Assembly (NCBI GenBank): GCA_016938735.1
Contig: JAFGUB010000029.1
Location: 1 to 64,000, forward strand
Reading direction: 5' to 3'
Origin: Campylobacterales bacterium
GTDB lineage: Bacteria; Campylobacterota; Campylobacteria; Campylobacterales; Sulfurimonadaceae
DNA: 64,000 bases
A program made the position numbers and the translations under genes. The notes beneath the pieces are model-generated. The model ran no database searches. It saw nothing but the letters and a program-made list of their open reading frames with translations, and was not told where the DNA came from. How positions within the stretch are numbered: position 1 is the first letter of the stretch; each line of letters starts with the position of its first letter. Positions 29,201-39,151 of this stretch are shown here, one piece after another.

Positions 29201-29770
29201 TTATACCTTTACCCGGTCTTGTAGGGCTCTTGAAAGTGAAAGTATATCGATGTTTTCAAGATTCACCCCCGTGGGAACCCCTTGGGCGATCCGGCTGAAG
29301 CGTACGGGGGCCTCTTTGAGTTTCTCTTCTATATAAAGGATGACACCGTCGTTGGCAATCGAGGGTGTCATGGCGAAGATCACCTCTTCAACCCCCAATG
29401 CAACGCGGCGGCGCAGGTGTTCAATATCGAGTGCATCAAGCGCCTCAAGTACGAAATAGTATCCGTCGAAGAGCCCGTTTTCTTCAAACATCAAAATCTC
29501 TTTAGCGCTCTCGACGATGCAGAGCAGTCCGCTGTTGCGGCTCTCGTCGGAGCAGATATGGCAGAGTTCGTCTTCGCTCATACCGCCGCATCGGCTGCAT
29601 TTTTTAATGCTTCCAAGCGCACTTTCGATGGCGTGGGCAATTTTGATGGCGGCAAAACTGTCATGCATCAGCATGTGGTACGCCAGCCGCGTTGCCGATT
29701 TACGGCCTATTGTAGGGAGTGCTTCGAGTGCATCGACCAGACGGGTGAATTTATCGAGAGAGTGTTTCAT
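29201..29770 (-). CDS. recR: Recombination mediator RecR
   Basis: Toprim protein of the RecFOR/RecOR pathway, loading RecA at gaps. The 189 residues contain the helix-hairpin-helix start (LEALPTIGRKSATRLAYHML), the C4 zinc finger with Cys58, Cys61, Cys70 and Cys73, and a Toprim core with CIVESAKEI. The C-terminal ARGVPVG-type element reads AQGVPTGVNLENID. Its stop is next to the Kunitz gene start. Confidence 0.95.
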   Translation of the reverse strand: MKHSLDKFTRLVDALEALPTIGRKSATRLAYHMLMHDSFAAIKIAHAIESALGSIKKCSRCGGMSEDELCHICSDESRNSGLLCIVESAKEILMFEENGLFDGYYFVLEALDALDIEHLRRRVALGVEEVIFAMTPSIANDGVILYIEEKLKEAPVRFSRIAQGVPTGVNLENIDILSLSRALQDRVKV

Positions 29771-29891
29771 GGTGGCGATTTTAGCGTTTCGCGGCTTTAG
29801 AATGCTTACATGTAAGGATGCTTATCGTTGTGCTTGAGGCTGTCATATAGATTGCGTGTGTACTACTCAAGATGATGCTTGCTATTTTTGC

Positions 29892-29897
29892 TATAAT
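29892..29897 (+). promoter_or_regulatory. -10 box of dnaJ
   Basis: GCTATAAT 29 bases before the dnaJ start, same form as the acnB, secA and ychF boxes; no heat-shock operator is evident. A palindrome copy lies at 29806-29815 in the intergenic space. Confidence 0.55.
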
Positions 29898-29925
29898 GCC
29901 GAAAAAAATTTTGAGGTAAGAACTT

Positions 29926-31044
29926 TTGGAAGAGCTCGATTATTATCAGATACTAGAGGTCAGTCGCAGCGCAGACAAAGACACGATTAAAAAAGCCTAC
30001 CGAAAAATGGCGAAAAAGTATCATCCCGATACCAATCCCGACGATCAGGATGCGGAGCATAAATTTAAGCTCTGCAACGAGGCCTATCAGGTGCTTAGCG
30101 ACGATCAGCAGCGTGCGCTCTATGATCGCTACGGAAAAGCCGGACTTCAAGGCGCTAGCGGTCGTTCCGGCGGTTTTAGCGGTTTTGACGATCTTGGATC
30201 GATTTTTGAAGAGATGTTCGGCGGCATGTCGGGAGGGCGCGGACGTCGCAGTGCGCGTGATGCGGACAAGTTTCCGCTTGACCTTGGCGTGGAGCTCGGC
30301 ATCAGTTTTCATGAAGCGGTCTTCGGCTGCGACAAAGAGGTAACGTTCAAATATAAAAGCTCCTGTAAAAGCTGTCGCGGTACGGGTGCCAAAGATGCGA
30401 AACAGTCTACATGTAGTCAATGTGGAGGCAAAGGACAGGTCTACATGCGTCAGGGGTTTATGACCTTTTCGCAAACCTGCCCCGCTTGTCACGGTGAAGG
30501 GGTGATGCCTTCAGAAAAGTGCCCTGACTGTAAAGGACGCGGCTATGAAGAGATCAGCGAGAGTGTGACCATAAAGGTGCCTGCAGGGATCGATTCTGAG
30601 AACCGACTGCGTGTTTCTGGTCGCGGAAATATCGGCAAAAGTGGTAGCCGAGGCGATCTGTACGTAACCTTTCAAGTGCAAAGCGATAAACATTTTATCC
30701 GTAATGGTAATGATGTCTATTTGGAGGTGCCGGTCTTCTTTACGCAGGCTGTTTCAGGCGATACGATTACCATTCCCTCGCTCACGGGTGAGCTTGATCT
30801 TAAGCTCGAGATCGGTACTAAAGACAAGCAGCAGTTCCGTTTCCGAGGCGAAGGCATCAGTGACGTGCACGGTCACGGCAAAGGGGATCTGATCGCACAG
30901 ATCAGTATCACCTACCCTGCGAAATTGAATGATGAGCAGCGGCAGATGCTTTATAAGTTGCAAGAGTCGTTCGGTATCGAATCGAAGCCTCACGAAAGCG
31001 TATTTGAGGCGGCTTTTGACAAAGTAAAAAGCTGGTTTGCATAA
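29926..31044 (+). CDS. dnaJ: Chaperone DnaJ
   Basis: Hsp40 co-chaperone of DnaK. The 372-residue protein has the J domain (residues 4-68) with His33-Pro34-Asp35, a Gly/Phe stretch (about 75-105), four CxxCxGxG zinc motifs (about 145-210: [32 protein letters not shown]) and the C-terminal substrate domains. It starts at TTG, with GAGGTAAG seven bases before. One palindrome copy (30407) encodes a zinc-finger Thr-Cys. It is not next to dnaK. Confidence 0.95.
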   Translation: MEELDYYQILEVSRSADKDTIKKAYRKMAKKYHPDTNPDDQDAEHKFKLCNEAYQVLSDDQQRALYDRYGKAGLQGASGRSGGFSGFDDLGSIFEEMFGGMSGGRGRRSARDADKFPLDLGVELGISFHEAVFGCDKEVTFKYKSSCKSCRGTGAKDAKQSTCSQCGGKGQVYMRQGFMTFSQTCPACHGEGVMPSEKCPDCKGRGYEEISESVTIKVPAGIDSENRLRVSGRGNIGKSGSRGDLYVTFQVQSDKHFIRNGNDVYLEVPVFFTQAVSGDTITIPSLTGELDLKLEIGTKDKQQFRFRGEGISDVHGHGKGDLIAQISITYPAKLNDEQRQMLYKLQESFGIESKPHESVFEAAFDKVKSWFA

Positions 31045-31150
31045 GTTTTTCGAAAACTTTATTGCAAAATAGCTCTAAATAGCCCGCTTTAAACTGTGGT
31101 TATGTTTGGCGAAGGTAGAATCAACCCAATTTTTGTCAAAGAATGACCGC

Positions 31151-33010
31151 ATGAAAATGAATCTGAAGTTTACCCTCGTTCTCATCGTGATGTTGACGGC
31201 TCTGCTGATTGCCACCTTGCTCAACGTTGCGCTCAACTTTCGCTCGCACGCTTTGCAAAGCGCAACAGACAAAGCTGAAATGACGGCAACCATTGTACGT
31301 GAAGCGCTGACGGCCCATATGGTCAACGGAACCATGGATCATAGGCACGGTTTTCTTGATGCCATTGCCAAAACCAAAAATGTTGAAAAACTATGGATTG
31401 TCCGCGCACCCGTTGTGAGCAAGCAGTTTGGAGAGGGGCTGGTGAGTGAGATCATACGCGACGAAATCGATCAACAAGTGATCGAATCGGGGCAGACCAT
31501 GAAACAGATCCAAGAGAGTTCACAGCAGGTACGTTTGCGTATTACGATTCCGTATGTGGCTACGGTGGATGGCAAGCCCAACTGCCTTAGTTGCCATCAA
31601 GTCCCAAAAGATACCGTCCTTGGTGCCATCAGTATGGAGTTCGATATCAGCGATACACGCAATACGGGTACCCTGACAATCCTCAAAATCTTGGGAATCA
31701 ACATTATATTTTTGCTGATTGCCGTATGGCTGACCAATCATTACCTCAAGCCTTTTATGGAGCACTTCAATAATCTTAAGGAGGGGATAGATCGTGCCTA
31801 TCTTGGGGATTTTAGCTTTCGTTTTCGCACGTCACTCAAAGGAGAAGGCGCTGAAGTAACCGAGCATCTGAACCATCTCTTTAAAAAGATGGATGAGACC
31901 TTTGGACAGATCAAAACCAATCTTTCTACCTTTTTGACCCAAACGAGGTTGAATTACGACGATCCTTTGCAAGAGGCTCAGATCATTATCAAAGAACTAT
32001 CGGATATCTATAAGTTCAAAAAGACCATTGAGTTGGATGTCGGCAAAGCCGAGATTTATGACCGCATTGTCTATATTTTGACGGAAAAGTTTGGGATTAA
32101 AAATTTTGCTATCTATGAGATTCGCAAATCTAGAAGCCAGCGTCACAAGGTTTACATCACAGATGATAAGTCGTACTGCACTTTGCCTTCAGACGAACCC
32201 AGCGAGTGTCGCGCGTACCGTACCGATACAGATGTGATCTCTACCGATTTTCCCAATCTGTGTGAGTTTTGCAGCCGTATGCAGGTGGAGTATATCTGTA
32301 TCCCCTTTACGATCAATGACGACGTCACCCTGACGCTCACGGTCTATGCCCAAAGTAAACAGGAGATCGAGGAGATCCACCGCAAGATCAGTAGTGTCAA
32401 GAACTATCTCGAAACTGCCAAGCCTGTGATCGAAAGCCGTATTCTGATGGATCAGTTGCGCGACTCTTCGCTGCGTGACGGATTGACCGGTCTGTACAAT
32501 CGTCGCTTTTTGGAAGAGTTTATCGATAAGCTGATGCATCAGGCGATGCGCGAGAATGTCCGTTACTCCATTTTGATGATCGACATCGACTACTTTAAGC
32601 TGGTCAACGACACCTACGGGCACGACGTCGGCGATATCGTCATCAAGGGTTTGGCCGCTATTTTGCAGTCGCATATTCGCGCTTCCGATCTGGCGATTCG
32701 CTACGGTGGTGAAGAGTTTACAATCCTGCTGCACAACGCTACGCCGCAAGGGGCTATGGAGGTTGCGGCGAAGATTCAGCACTCCTTTAACAGTACCAAA
32801 TTCCATGTAGGGGTCGAAGTGCTGCAAAAGACACTCAGTATCGGCGTGGCCTGCTTCCCCACCGACGAAGTGTCTATCTGGAAGGTCATCAAGTATGCTG
32901 ATACAGCGCTCTACGAGGCCAAACATACGGGCCGCAACAAAGTCGTGCGCTTTACACCGGAAATGTTTAGCTATGATGAAAACGGTGCAGACAAGCAAAA
33001 AAAAGCGTGA
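31151..33010 (+). CDS. Diguanylate cyclase with periplasmic heme-motif sensor
   Basis: Predicted to make cyclic-di-GMP. The 619-residue protein has a membrane segment (about 5-28), a periplasmic domain with Cys145-x-x-Cys148-His149 (CLSCH), a second segment (about 180-200), a HAMP-like linker, a Cys-rich GAF-type region (about 300-430) and a GGDEF domain with RYGGEEF near 518, so the active site is intact. CxxCH in the periplasm implies covalent c-type heme, as in Tll0287-like (DUF3365) sensors, hence redox, oxygen or NO sensing. ATG 31151 is preferred over upstream frame. It overlaps the next gene's probable start. Confidence 0.88.
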   Translation: MKMNLKFTLVLIVMLTALLIATLLNVALNFRSHALQSATDKAEMTATIVREALTAHMVNGTMDHRHGFLDAIAKTKNVEKLWIVRAPVVSKQFGEGLVSEIIRDEIDQQVIESGQTMKQIQESSQQVRLRITIPYVATVDGKPNCLSCHQVPKDTVLGAISMEFDISDTRNTGTLTILKILGINIIFLLIAVWLTNHYLKPFMEHFNNLKEGIDRAYLGDFSFRFRTSLKGEGAEVTEHLNHLFKKMDETFGQIKTNLSTFLTQTRLNYDDPLQEAQIIIKELSDIYKFKKTIELDVGKAEIYDRIVYILTEKFGIKNFAIYEIRKSRSQRHKVYITDDKSYCTLPSDEPSECRAYRTDTDVISTDFPNLCEFCSRMQVEYICIPFTINDDVTLTLTVYAQSKQEIEEIHRKISSVKNYLETAKPVIESRILMDQLRDSSLRDGLTGLYNRRFLEEFIDKLMHQAMRENVRYSILMIDIDYFKLVNDTYGHDVGDIVIKGLAAILQSHIRASDLAIRYGGEEFTILLHNATPQGAMEVAAKIQHSFNSTKFHVGVEVLQKTLSIGVACFPTDEVSIWKVIKYADTALYEAKHTGRNKVVRFTPEMFSYDENGADKQKKA

Positions 33011-34511
33011 CCGGTACCGACCATTGAAAATTTTCTCTCTGCTTATACTGCTTTTACTCCCTCTTTTTGGGGGCGATCAGAACAACACGGAAACGTCTCA
33101 GACCCTTCGCCAGAGCTATGAAAAGCACCATAGTTTTTGGCTGAACCTTTACCAAGAAAACCGAAAAATTCTTCAGCTCCAGAGCCGTATCGAATCGGTC
33201 AAGAAACAATTGGATCAAAAAAGCACGGTCAAACAGCGTCAAGAGCTGCAGCGTGAGTTGTCTCAGCTTGAGTCTCAGCTCGAAACGGCGCAGGAGATAG
33301 AGCAGAGATACCGTCAAAACATCACCCTTCCCCTTAAAGAGCTTGAAGCGACAGAACTCAATCTCTTCTCCTATCTCACAGGAAGTCCGCGTCGAAAAAT
33401 CAAAGAATTGACCAATCAATGGCGTCAAAACGATAACGAAGTGAACGAGGTACTCCTGCGTATCGACACCTATCTTGAGAAATCATCGAAATTACTGGAA
33501 CTCAATGCGAGCGAGCATGAGCATGCTTCGTGGCAAGAATTTGCAGATATGCTTCACCAGCAGCGCCTCTTTTTTGTGAGCATTCAAGAAAATCTGCTAG
33601 AGCAAAAGCAGACTTTGCGCGCGCATGAGCGTCTCATTCAACGCAAAATAGAGAGCTACGAAGACAAAGAGCTTACCCGTCTCATCGCTACTTTAGGTAT
33701 TGTAGCGGTGCTGGCAGTGGCGGTTTTGCTCACAAGGCGGCTGATTGACCGCTATGTCGTGGATGAAGATCGGCAATTCGCACTCAAACATACGCTTAAC
33801 TTGATGTCGATGCTTCTGGGGCTTTTAATCATCTTTTTTATCTACATCGAAAAAGTCACCCATGCCTTGACCCTCTTTGGCTTTATCAGCGTCGGCTTGA
33901 CGATCGTGCTCAAAGAGGTCTGGCTCAATATCGCGGCATGGCTTTATATCTCTTTTTCGGGAATCATCCGCATCGGTGATCGCGTACTCCTGACCGATCA
34001 GATGCGCAGCGTCATCGGTGATGTCATCGGGATTTCACCGATGCGCATTACGCTTTACGAGATGATTAACCATACCAGTGCGGTTGAGCTCAAACGTGCA
34101 GGACGCATTGCCATCTTACCGCCCAACGTGATCTTTAGCCGATCGTTTTACAACTATACGCATGAACGCCTCAAGACGCTCTACGATCTTGTCGAAATCG
34201 ATCTTGGTCTTGAAACCGATCTGGATCACGCAGAAGCCATTGCAACGGATGTGGTAGAACATCAGACTACGCGCTATATTGATCTAACCAATCGCCAGTT
34301 TACCAGTATCCAAAACCGCTATGAAGTGCGTAATATGAATTTTAAGCCTCAGGTGCAGTTTCTGATGAACAATGAACGTAACTGCATTCGGATGCATTTG
34401 TGGTATATCGCGCCTTATCGGGATATTCTTCAGGTACGTTCCGAGATTCTCAAAGCGCTGCTCAAAGCGTTTATGGCGGATGAACGCATTGTGTGGCTGC
34501 GCGAAAAGTAG
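32976..34511 (+). CDS. MscS-family mechanosensitive channel
   Basis: About 511 residues. A signal-like hydrophobic stretch (KIFSLLILLLLPLFGG) is followed by a long coiled-coil periplasmic domain (about 40-225), three membrane segments (about 240-340) and the MscS beta domain with FGFISVGLTIVLKEVWLNIAAW, the pore-lining helix region, and GIIRIGDRVLL. Members release solutes on osmotic downshock, but long-coil versions may serve other roles. The start is unsure: ATG 32976 overlaps the cyclase gene by 35 bases, while TTG 33024 would give a textbook signal peptide right at the N terminus. Confidence 0.85.
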   Translation: MKTVQTSKKKRDRYRPLKIFSLLILLLLPLFGGDQNNTETSQTLRQSYEKHHSFWLNLYQENRKILQLQSRIESVKKQLDQKSTVKQRQELQRELSQLESQLETAQEIEQRYRQNITLPLKELEATELNLFSYLTGSPRRKIKELTNQWRQNDNEVNEVLLRIDTYLEKSSKLLELNASEHEHASWQEFADMLHQQRLFFVSIQENLLEQKQTLRAHERLIQRKIESYEDKELTRLIATLGIVAVLAVAVLLTRRLIDRYVVDEDRQFALKHTLNLMSMLLGLLIIFFIYIEKVTHALTLFGFISVGLTIVLKEVWLNIAAWLYISFSGIIRIGDRVLLTDQMRSVIGDVIGISPMRITLYEMINHTSAVELKRAGRIAILPPNVIFSRSFYNYTHERLKTLYDLVEIDLGLETDLDHAEAIATDVVEHQTTRYIDLTNRQFTSIQNRYEVRNMNFKPQVQFLMNNERNCIRMHLWYIAPYRDILQVRSEILKALLKAFMADERIVWLREK

Positions 34512-34555
34512 CTTTACAAGAGGGGATCCGCACCCATCGCTCAGCTCGATTTAAG

Positions 34556-34561
34556 TATAAT
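34556..34561 (+). promoter_or_regulatory. -10 box of ychF
   Basis: TATAAT, 48 bases before the ychF start codon. Confidence 0.5.
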
Positions 34562-34608
34562 GCCGCTCAATGAAATACGCCCGAAGTTTCGGGTACAACG
34601 GAGAAGAG

Positions 34609-35709
34609 ATGGGACTTAGTATCGGACTTGTAGGGTTGCCAAACGTCGGAAAATCAACTACTTTTAACGCGCTCACCAAAGCGCAGAATGCCGAAGCGGC
34701 CAATTACCCTTTTTGTACGATTGAGCCCAACAAAGCCGTTGTGCCTGTACCTGACAAAAGGCTTGAAGCGTTGGCAAACATCGTTCACCCCGAGCGTATT
34801 CAGTATTCCACACTTGATTTTGTCGATATTGCCGGATTGGTCAAAGGGGCAAGTAAGGGCGAAGGTCTGGGGAACAAATTTTTGAGCAATATCCGCGAAA
34901 CGGAAGTAATATTGCAGATCGTGCGCTGCTTTGAGGATGGCAATATCGTCCACACCGAAGGGAGTATTGATCCGCTGAGAGATGTGGAGATTATCGAAAC
35001 CGAACTGATTTTGGCCGATATTGAAACCCTGCAAAACCGCATCGAACGACTCAAAAAACAGGCCAAAAATGATAAAAAAGCGCAAGCGATGGTGGATCTG
35101 GCCACGGAACTCTCAGAACATTTAGCGGATAATAATCTGGCTCGATCGTTTGCCAAGAAAGACGATGAGCTTTACACCGAATTGATGCGTGAAGTGCGCC
35201 TACTGACGGCCAAAGAGATCATGTATGGTGCCAACGTTGATGAGGCTGGTTTGCTTGAAGACAACGAGCATGTGCAGGTATTGCGGGCTCATGCCATAGC
35301 GCAGCAGTGTGAAGTGATCAAGCTGTGTGCCAAGATCGAAGAGGAGCTGGTAGGGCTCGATGAAGCCGAGCGTGAAGAGTTTTTACGCGATCTAGGCGTC
35401 GAGGAGTCGGGGCTTGAGCAGATTATTCGTAAAGGGTTTGACAAGCTAGGTCTAATGAGCTATTTTACCGCCGGTGTTAAAGAGGTGCGTGCGTGGACGA
35501 TTCGCAAAAACACGACCGCACCCAAAGCCGCTGCCGTTATCCATAATGATTTCGAAAAGGGATTTATCCGTGCAGAGGTGATTGCTTATGAGGATTTTAT
35601 TACATGTAAAGGTGAAGCCGGTGCGAAAGAGGCAGGTAAAATGCGTCTTGAGGGCAAAGAGTATATTGTTCAAGACGGCGATGTGATGCATTTCCGCTTC
35701 AATGTATAA
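34609..35709 (+). CDS. ychF: Redox-regulated ATPase YchF
   Basis: Universally conserved Obg-family P-loop ATPase that associates with ribosomes. The 366 residues start [22 protein letters not shown], with [20 protein letters not shown] and the C-terminal TGS domain ending [12 protein letters not shown]. The start is set by GGAGAAGAG. A palindrome copy at 35600 is read Ile-Thr-Cys-Lys, in a region where relatives have a Cys as well. Confidence 0.95.
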   Translation: MGLSIGLVGLPNVGKSTTFNALTKAQNAEAANYPFCTIEPNKAVVPVPDKRLEALANIVHPERIQYSTLDFVDIAGLVKGASKGEGLGNKFLSNIRETEVILQIVRCFEDGNIVHTEGSIDPLRDVEIIETELILADIETLQNRIERLKKQAKNDKKAQAMVDLATELSEHLADNNLARSFAKKDDELYTELMREVRLLTAKEIMYGANVDEAGLLEDNEHVQVLRAHAIAQQCEVIKLCAKIEEELVGLDEAEREEFLRDLGVEESGLEQIIRKGFDKLGLMSYFTAGVKEVRAWTIRKNTTAPKAAAVIHNDFEKGFIRAEVIAYEDFITCKGEAGAKEAGKMRLEGKEYIVQDGDVMHFRFNV

Positions 35710-35729
35710 CCACACATAAAGGAGAGAAG

Positions 35730-36329
35730 ATGATGATCAAGTTTGCAGGACCAAAGGCTTCGATATCACATCGGGGTATTACGTTTAGCAACAATAAAGA
35801 GGACAAGTATCTTTATCTTAACATCGCTTTGCAACTGATTCAGGCGCTTGACCATGAATACATCGCGGACAAACTCTATCAATACAACGCCGACACCAAG
35901 CGTCTGAGTGACAACGAAATCGTACAAGCGCTCTCTAGCTATTGCGGAGACCTTAGTGCATTAATTGACGATGCGGCCCTCAAAGCGGATGCGTACGTCA
36001 ACGATCAAATCGCTCATGCCCGTGAGAACCGCACGCTCAACAGCGATGAAAAGCGGGTTTTGGAGAAGAACTACGAGATGATGCGCCATTACATCGTACA
36101 GCGGCATATCAATAAAACCATCTACTACTGCGCGGTAGGCGTACTGGCAGACATTATGCGTCGCGGTCATATCGATTATGTGGTTGTGCCGATGTATGAG
36201 CGTTTCGTGCATGTTTTTCATTCGGTAGAAGGGGTTTTGCATCGACATAAAAGACCCATCGATACCAAAATCGATATCTACGAATCAGAGGGTAAGCTCT
36301 ACTCCAGACTCACCCTGCTGCACCGCTAA
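35730..36329 (+). CDS. Unknown 199-residue protein after ychF
   Basis: I do not recognise it. It is soluble, mostly helical by pattern, with no signal, no membrane segment and two cysteines. Notable are a helix YIVQRHINKTIYYCAVGVLA and a C-terminal beta-like KIDIYESEGKLYSRLTLLH. AAGGAGAGAAG supports the start (ATG 35730 or 35733). It follows ychF by 20 bases, so it may be co-transcribed, and its 3' end overlaps the convergent psd gene by 45 bases. Confidence 0.75.
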   Translation: MMIKFAGPKASISHRGITFSNNKEDKYLYLNIALQLIQALDHEYIADKLYQYNADTKRLSDNEIVQALSSYCGDLSALIDDAALKADAYVNDQIAHARENRTLNSDEKRVLEKNYEMMRHYIVQRHINKTIYYCAVGVLADIMRRGHIDYVVVPMYERFVHVFHSVEGVLHRHKRPIDTKIDIYESEGKLYSRLTLLHR

Positions 36330-37136
36330 ACGACCGATCGATCGCCCAAAACGTACCGTCTCGCCACCGGCGACGGTTCTTGCCACCAACCCTTTTTCGC
36401 AGAGCACCACAATCGTGGAACCCATCTCGAAACATCCAAAATCCTCACCTTTTTTGAGATGAAGCGCTTCATAACGGTAACTGCACGCTTTCGCTTCTTT
36501 GGCGTTGGTCTGTAGTGAAGGTTCAAAAGTGATTTGCATCTTACCGACATTGAGCGCTCCGACCATCACCAAGAAGAGCCGTTTTCCCTCTGCAAGGCAC
36601 TCCAGAACGACCCGCTCGTTTTCGATAAAGAGTGAAGGGATGTTGCGCAGAGCGGGCATGTTGACGGGGTAGAGCTTGCCGGGAATATGGATCGCTTGCA
36701 CTACCTGCAGATCGCACGGCGCGTGATAGCGGTGGTAGTCTTTGGGTGAGAGGTAGAGATTGAGATAATCGCCACCATCAAGCGCACTTTTGGCTTCGCT
36801 GGGTACATGCTCGCCCAAAAGGGCGTCGATCCCGTACGCCCTGCCCTTGATCTGCATGGCCAGACCCTCTTCAATGGTGCCGCAGGCGGATACCAAAGCG
36901 TCACAAGGTGAGATAAAGGTATCGACTGCAGTATCGATGCTGCGCGGTACGTTCAGCACTCTTGTGAAGAGTGCAGTGAGCGACGCATAGGCCGAAGGAT
37001 CGTCAAATTCACGCATATCAAGCTTCATCATCCGAACATAAGCACGGTTGATCCAGCTTTGAAAGGGCTGAGCAAAAGAGTGCGCCGCAAAGCGTCCGAA
37101 GGCGCGCGAGAGCAGATTGGTGAAGTGGTTATTCAT
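36285..37136 (-). CDS. psd: Phosphatidylserine decarboxylase
   Basis: Makes phosphatidylethanolamine at the inner membrane. The 283-residue pro-enzyme has the family blocks FTRVLNVPRSID, LYLSPKDYHRYHAP and the self-cleavage site Met-Gly-Ser-Thr with Ser240 becoming the pyruvoyl group (usual form LGST). It overlaps the truD end by eight bases, as expected for an operon thiL-truD-psd. Confidence 0.93.
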   Translation of the reverse strand: MNNHFTNLLSRAFGRFAAHSFAQPFQSWINRAYVRMMKLDMREFDDPSAYASLTALFTRVLNVPRSIDTAVDTFISPCDALVSACGTIEEGLAMQIKGRAYGIDALLGEHVPSEAKSALDGGDYLNLYLSPKDYHRYHAPCDLQVVQAIHIPGKLYPVNMPALRNIPSLFIENERVVLECLAEGKRLFLVMVGALNVGKMQITFEPSLQTNAKEAKACSYRYEALHLKKGEDFGCFEMGSTIVVLCEKGLVARTVAGGETVRFGRSIGRLAVQQGESGVELTL

Positions 37137-38217
37137 GGGTTTCGTTCTCCTTGATGTTGCGTTTGGCGATCTCTTCGATCAAGACGGTGGCGTAGGAGCC
37201 TTTAGGCAGCGTGAAGTGCAACTCGTACCATGCTTCTTGCGCTTTGTATTCAGACTCGACCGCTTCGGGAAAGATCCATGCGTAGCGCCTTGCGCCGTCT
37301 TCATCAATCGAAACCGCAAACTCCTTTTCAATCAAATAGGCGTGCGCGGAGGCGTGTTTGACGCGTGTTCCGCTGAGTAGCCCCGTCGGTGCTATATCTT
37401 TGGCGCTGAAGCGTTGTTGATCCTCATCGGCACTGTAATCAAAGAGCCTGCCGTAGGGATAGTGCATCATCAGATCGCCATCAAGCAGCTTGAAAGGATG
37501 CGGTTGTGCCTTCATTTGCTCGATTTGCGTTTTGGGAAGATTGAGCAGCGGTTCGAGTTCGGCGGTTGAAAAGTGCGCACTCAAACGGCTGATTTCTATG
37601 CGGCGGCTGAGCCACAGGTTAAACAGATGGCTTTGGTAGGCGTTGATGTAGAGCCTACGCATCTTGATGTTACGCTCTTTGCGCTTTTTGAGTACGATCT
37701 CCTCCCCTTTGCGGTAGTTGTCGCTTTCGATGCCGAAGCGCTGAAAACCGAAGTAGTTGGGCATCCCCTGCGTAGCAATGCGCCGCAGCGCCTCATCAAT
37801 CATCGTAGCGGCGGTCGGTGTGACCTTTTTGAGGCGAATGAAGAAACGATTGCCTTTGAGATGACCCATCTTGATCTTGTTGTTATGGTAAAAGCGTTCG
37901 ACGATCTTGATCTTTTCATGGGCAAAAGCGTCAAGCTTGGATTCGTAGAGTTTGGGCAGTGAGATGAATTGCCTTGTCAGCGCATTTTTGTCTTTGAGTC
38001 CGGCATAGCCGATATCGCGGTGTTTGATGCCTAGAAAATCGGCGATGATCTCGATCATCTCCCAGGTGGTAAGGTCTTTTTTCCTTACATGTAAGACCAA
38101 ATGCTCGCCCTCCCCGCTCCATGGATAAAGCGGTATTTCATCGACGACGAAGTCACGGTTGGATTGGCGGAAGTAAAAATCGATCGGTGCATGATCGAGC
38201 ATATAAAGTCTATCCAT
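37129..38217 (-). CDS. truD: tRNA pseudouridine(13) synthase TruD
   Basis: Isomerises U13 of some tRNAs. The 362-residue protein has the catalytic Asp76 in GYAGLKDK, LKGNRFFIRLK, GMPNYFGFQRFG and AYQSHLFNLWL. Middle gene of the thiL-truD-psd run, 14 bases after thiL. A palindrome copy at 38085 is read Leu-His-Val. Confidence 0.94.
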   Translation of the reverse strand: MDRLYMLDHAPIDFYFRQSNRDFVVDEIPLYPWSGEGEHLVLHVRKKDLTTWEMIEIIADFLGIKHRDIGYAGLKDKNALTRQFISLPKLYESKLDAFAHEKIKIVERFYHNNKIKMGHLKGNRFFIRLKKVTPTAATMIDEALRRIATQGMPNYFGFQRFGIESDNYRKGEEIVLKKRKERNIKMRRLYINAYQSHLFNLWLSRRIEISRLSAHFSTAELEPLLNLPKTQIEQMKAQPHPFKLLDGDLMMHYPYGRLFDYSADEDQQRFSAKDIAPTGLLSGTRVKHASAHAYLIEKEFAVSIDEDGARRYAWIFPEAVESEYKAQEAWYELHFTLPKGSYATVLIEEIAKRNIKENETHE

Positions 38218-38231
38218 TGGCTCTCTTTTGA

Positions 38232-39056
38232 TTAGAAGTGGTGTTGTTTGCAGCGGCTTATAAAATGGCCGCGTTTGGCTTCGCCGATGATGCGCAGGGG
38301 CGTGCGGCTCTGGCGCGATCGGCGCAGCAGAGCCTTTTTGGCGCGGCGGTCAAAGGCGACGAGCATCTCGTACTCTTCGCCGCTACAGCCTACGGATGCG
38401 GGTATGGCTTCAAAGAGACGAAAACCGCACCGATTGGCGGCTGATAGCTTCTGTAGATCGCTGAAAAGACCATCCGAGATGTCCATTCCGGCACGCAAAT
38501 ATCTTCGGCTCTTTTGAATGAAGTGTTGACGCAGGGTAAGCGCGTGAAAGCGGCTTCGCGTATGCACCCTGCCCCCGCGCAGCAGCCGATCGAGATGGCG
38601 CTTGGCCAAGCCCAGTGTTCCGGTGTATGCGATGAAATCCCCTGTTTTGATGCCGGTGCGCATCAGCGGTTTTTTGGTATACGACACGATGGTGACCGAA
38701 ATATCGAGTTTACTGTTGGCAATGGTGTCGCCTCCGATAATCTCGACCCCAAAAGCGTTGGCGCATTGGATAAAGCCTGAGGCAAGCTCCTCCATCTCGC
38801 TACGTGAGATTGACTTGGGCATGGCGACGGCCAGCAGCGCGTACATCGGTGTGGCGTTCATTGCAATGGCGTCGGAGAGGTTCACCAACATCGCTTTTTG
38901 GGCGATATGAAACGGACGCATCCAAGCACGTCTGAAGTGGATATTTTCGAAAAAAGCGTCTTTAGAATAGACCCATTCGCCTTTTACCGCACCGTCATCG
39001 CCGATAGCGCGGCTATGCCGGCGCATACTTTTTATAAAAAAATCTTCGCTGTTCAT
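38232..39056 (-). CDS. thiL: Thiamine-monophosphate kinase
   Basis: Final ATP-dependent step to thiamine diphosphate, needed by OorB and others. The 274 residues start MNSEDFFIKSM and carry AIGDDGAV (metal/ATP loop), AMLVNLSDAIAMNATP, EIIGGDTI and GMDISDGLFSDL. It is shorter than the usual 320, with a compact C terminus. Divergent from the next gene. Confidence 0.92.
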   Translation of the reverse strand: MNSEDFFIKSMRRHSRAIGDDGAVKGEWVYSKDAFFENIHFRRAWMRPFHIAQKAMLVNLSDAIAMNATPMYALLAVAMPKSISRSEMEELASGFIQCANAFGVEIIGGDTIANSKLDISVTIVSYTKKPLMRTGIKTGDFIAYTGTLGLAKRHLDRLLRGGRVHTRSRFHALTLRQHFIQKSRRYLRAGMDISDGLFSDLQKLSAANRCGFRLFEAIPASVGCSGEEYEMLVAFDRRAKKALLRRSRQSRTPLRIIGEAKRGHFISRCKQHHF

Positions 39057-39151
39057 ACTTTTTGGGCGCATTATACCCAAGTGTGTTTAAGGCCACTTGC
39101 TTTACAATGTTTGTCTAGGCGTGACGAACCACATACTTTACGGGGTTTACA

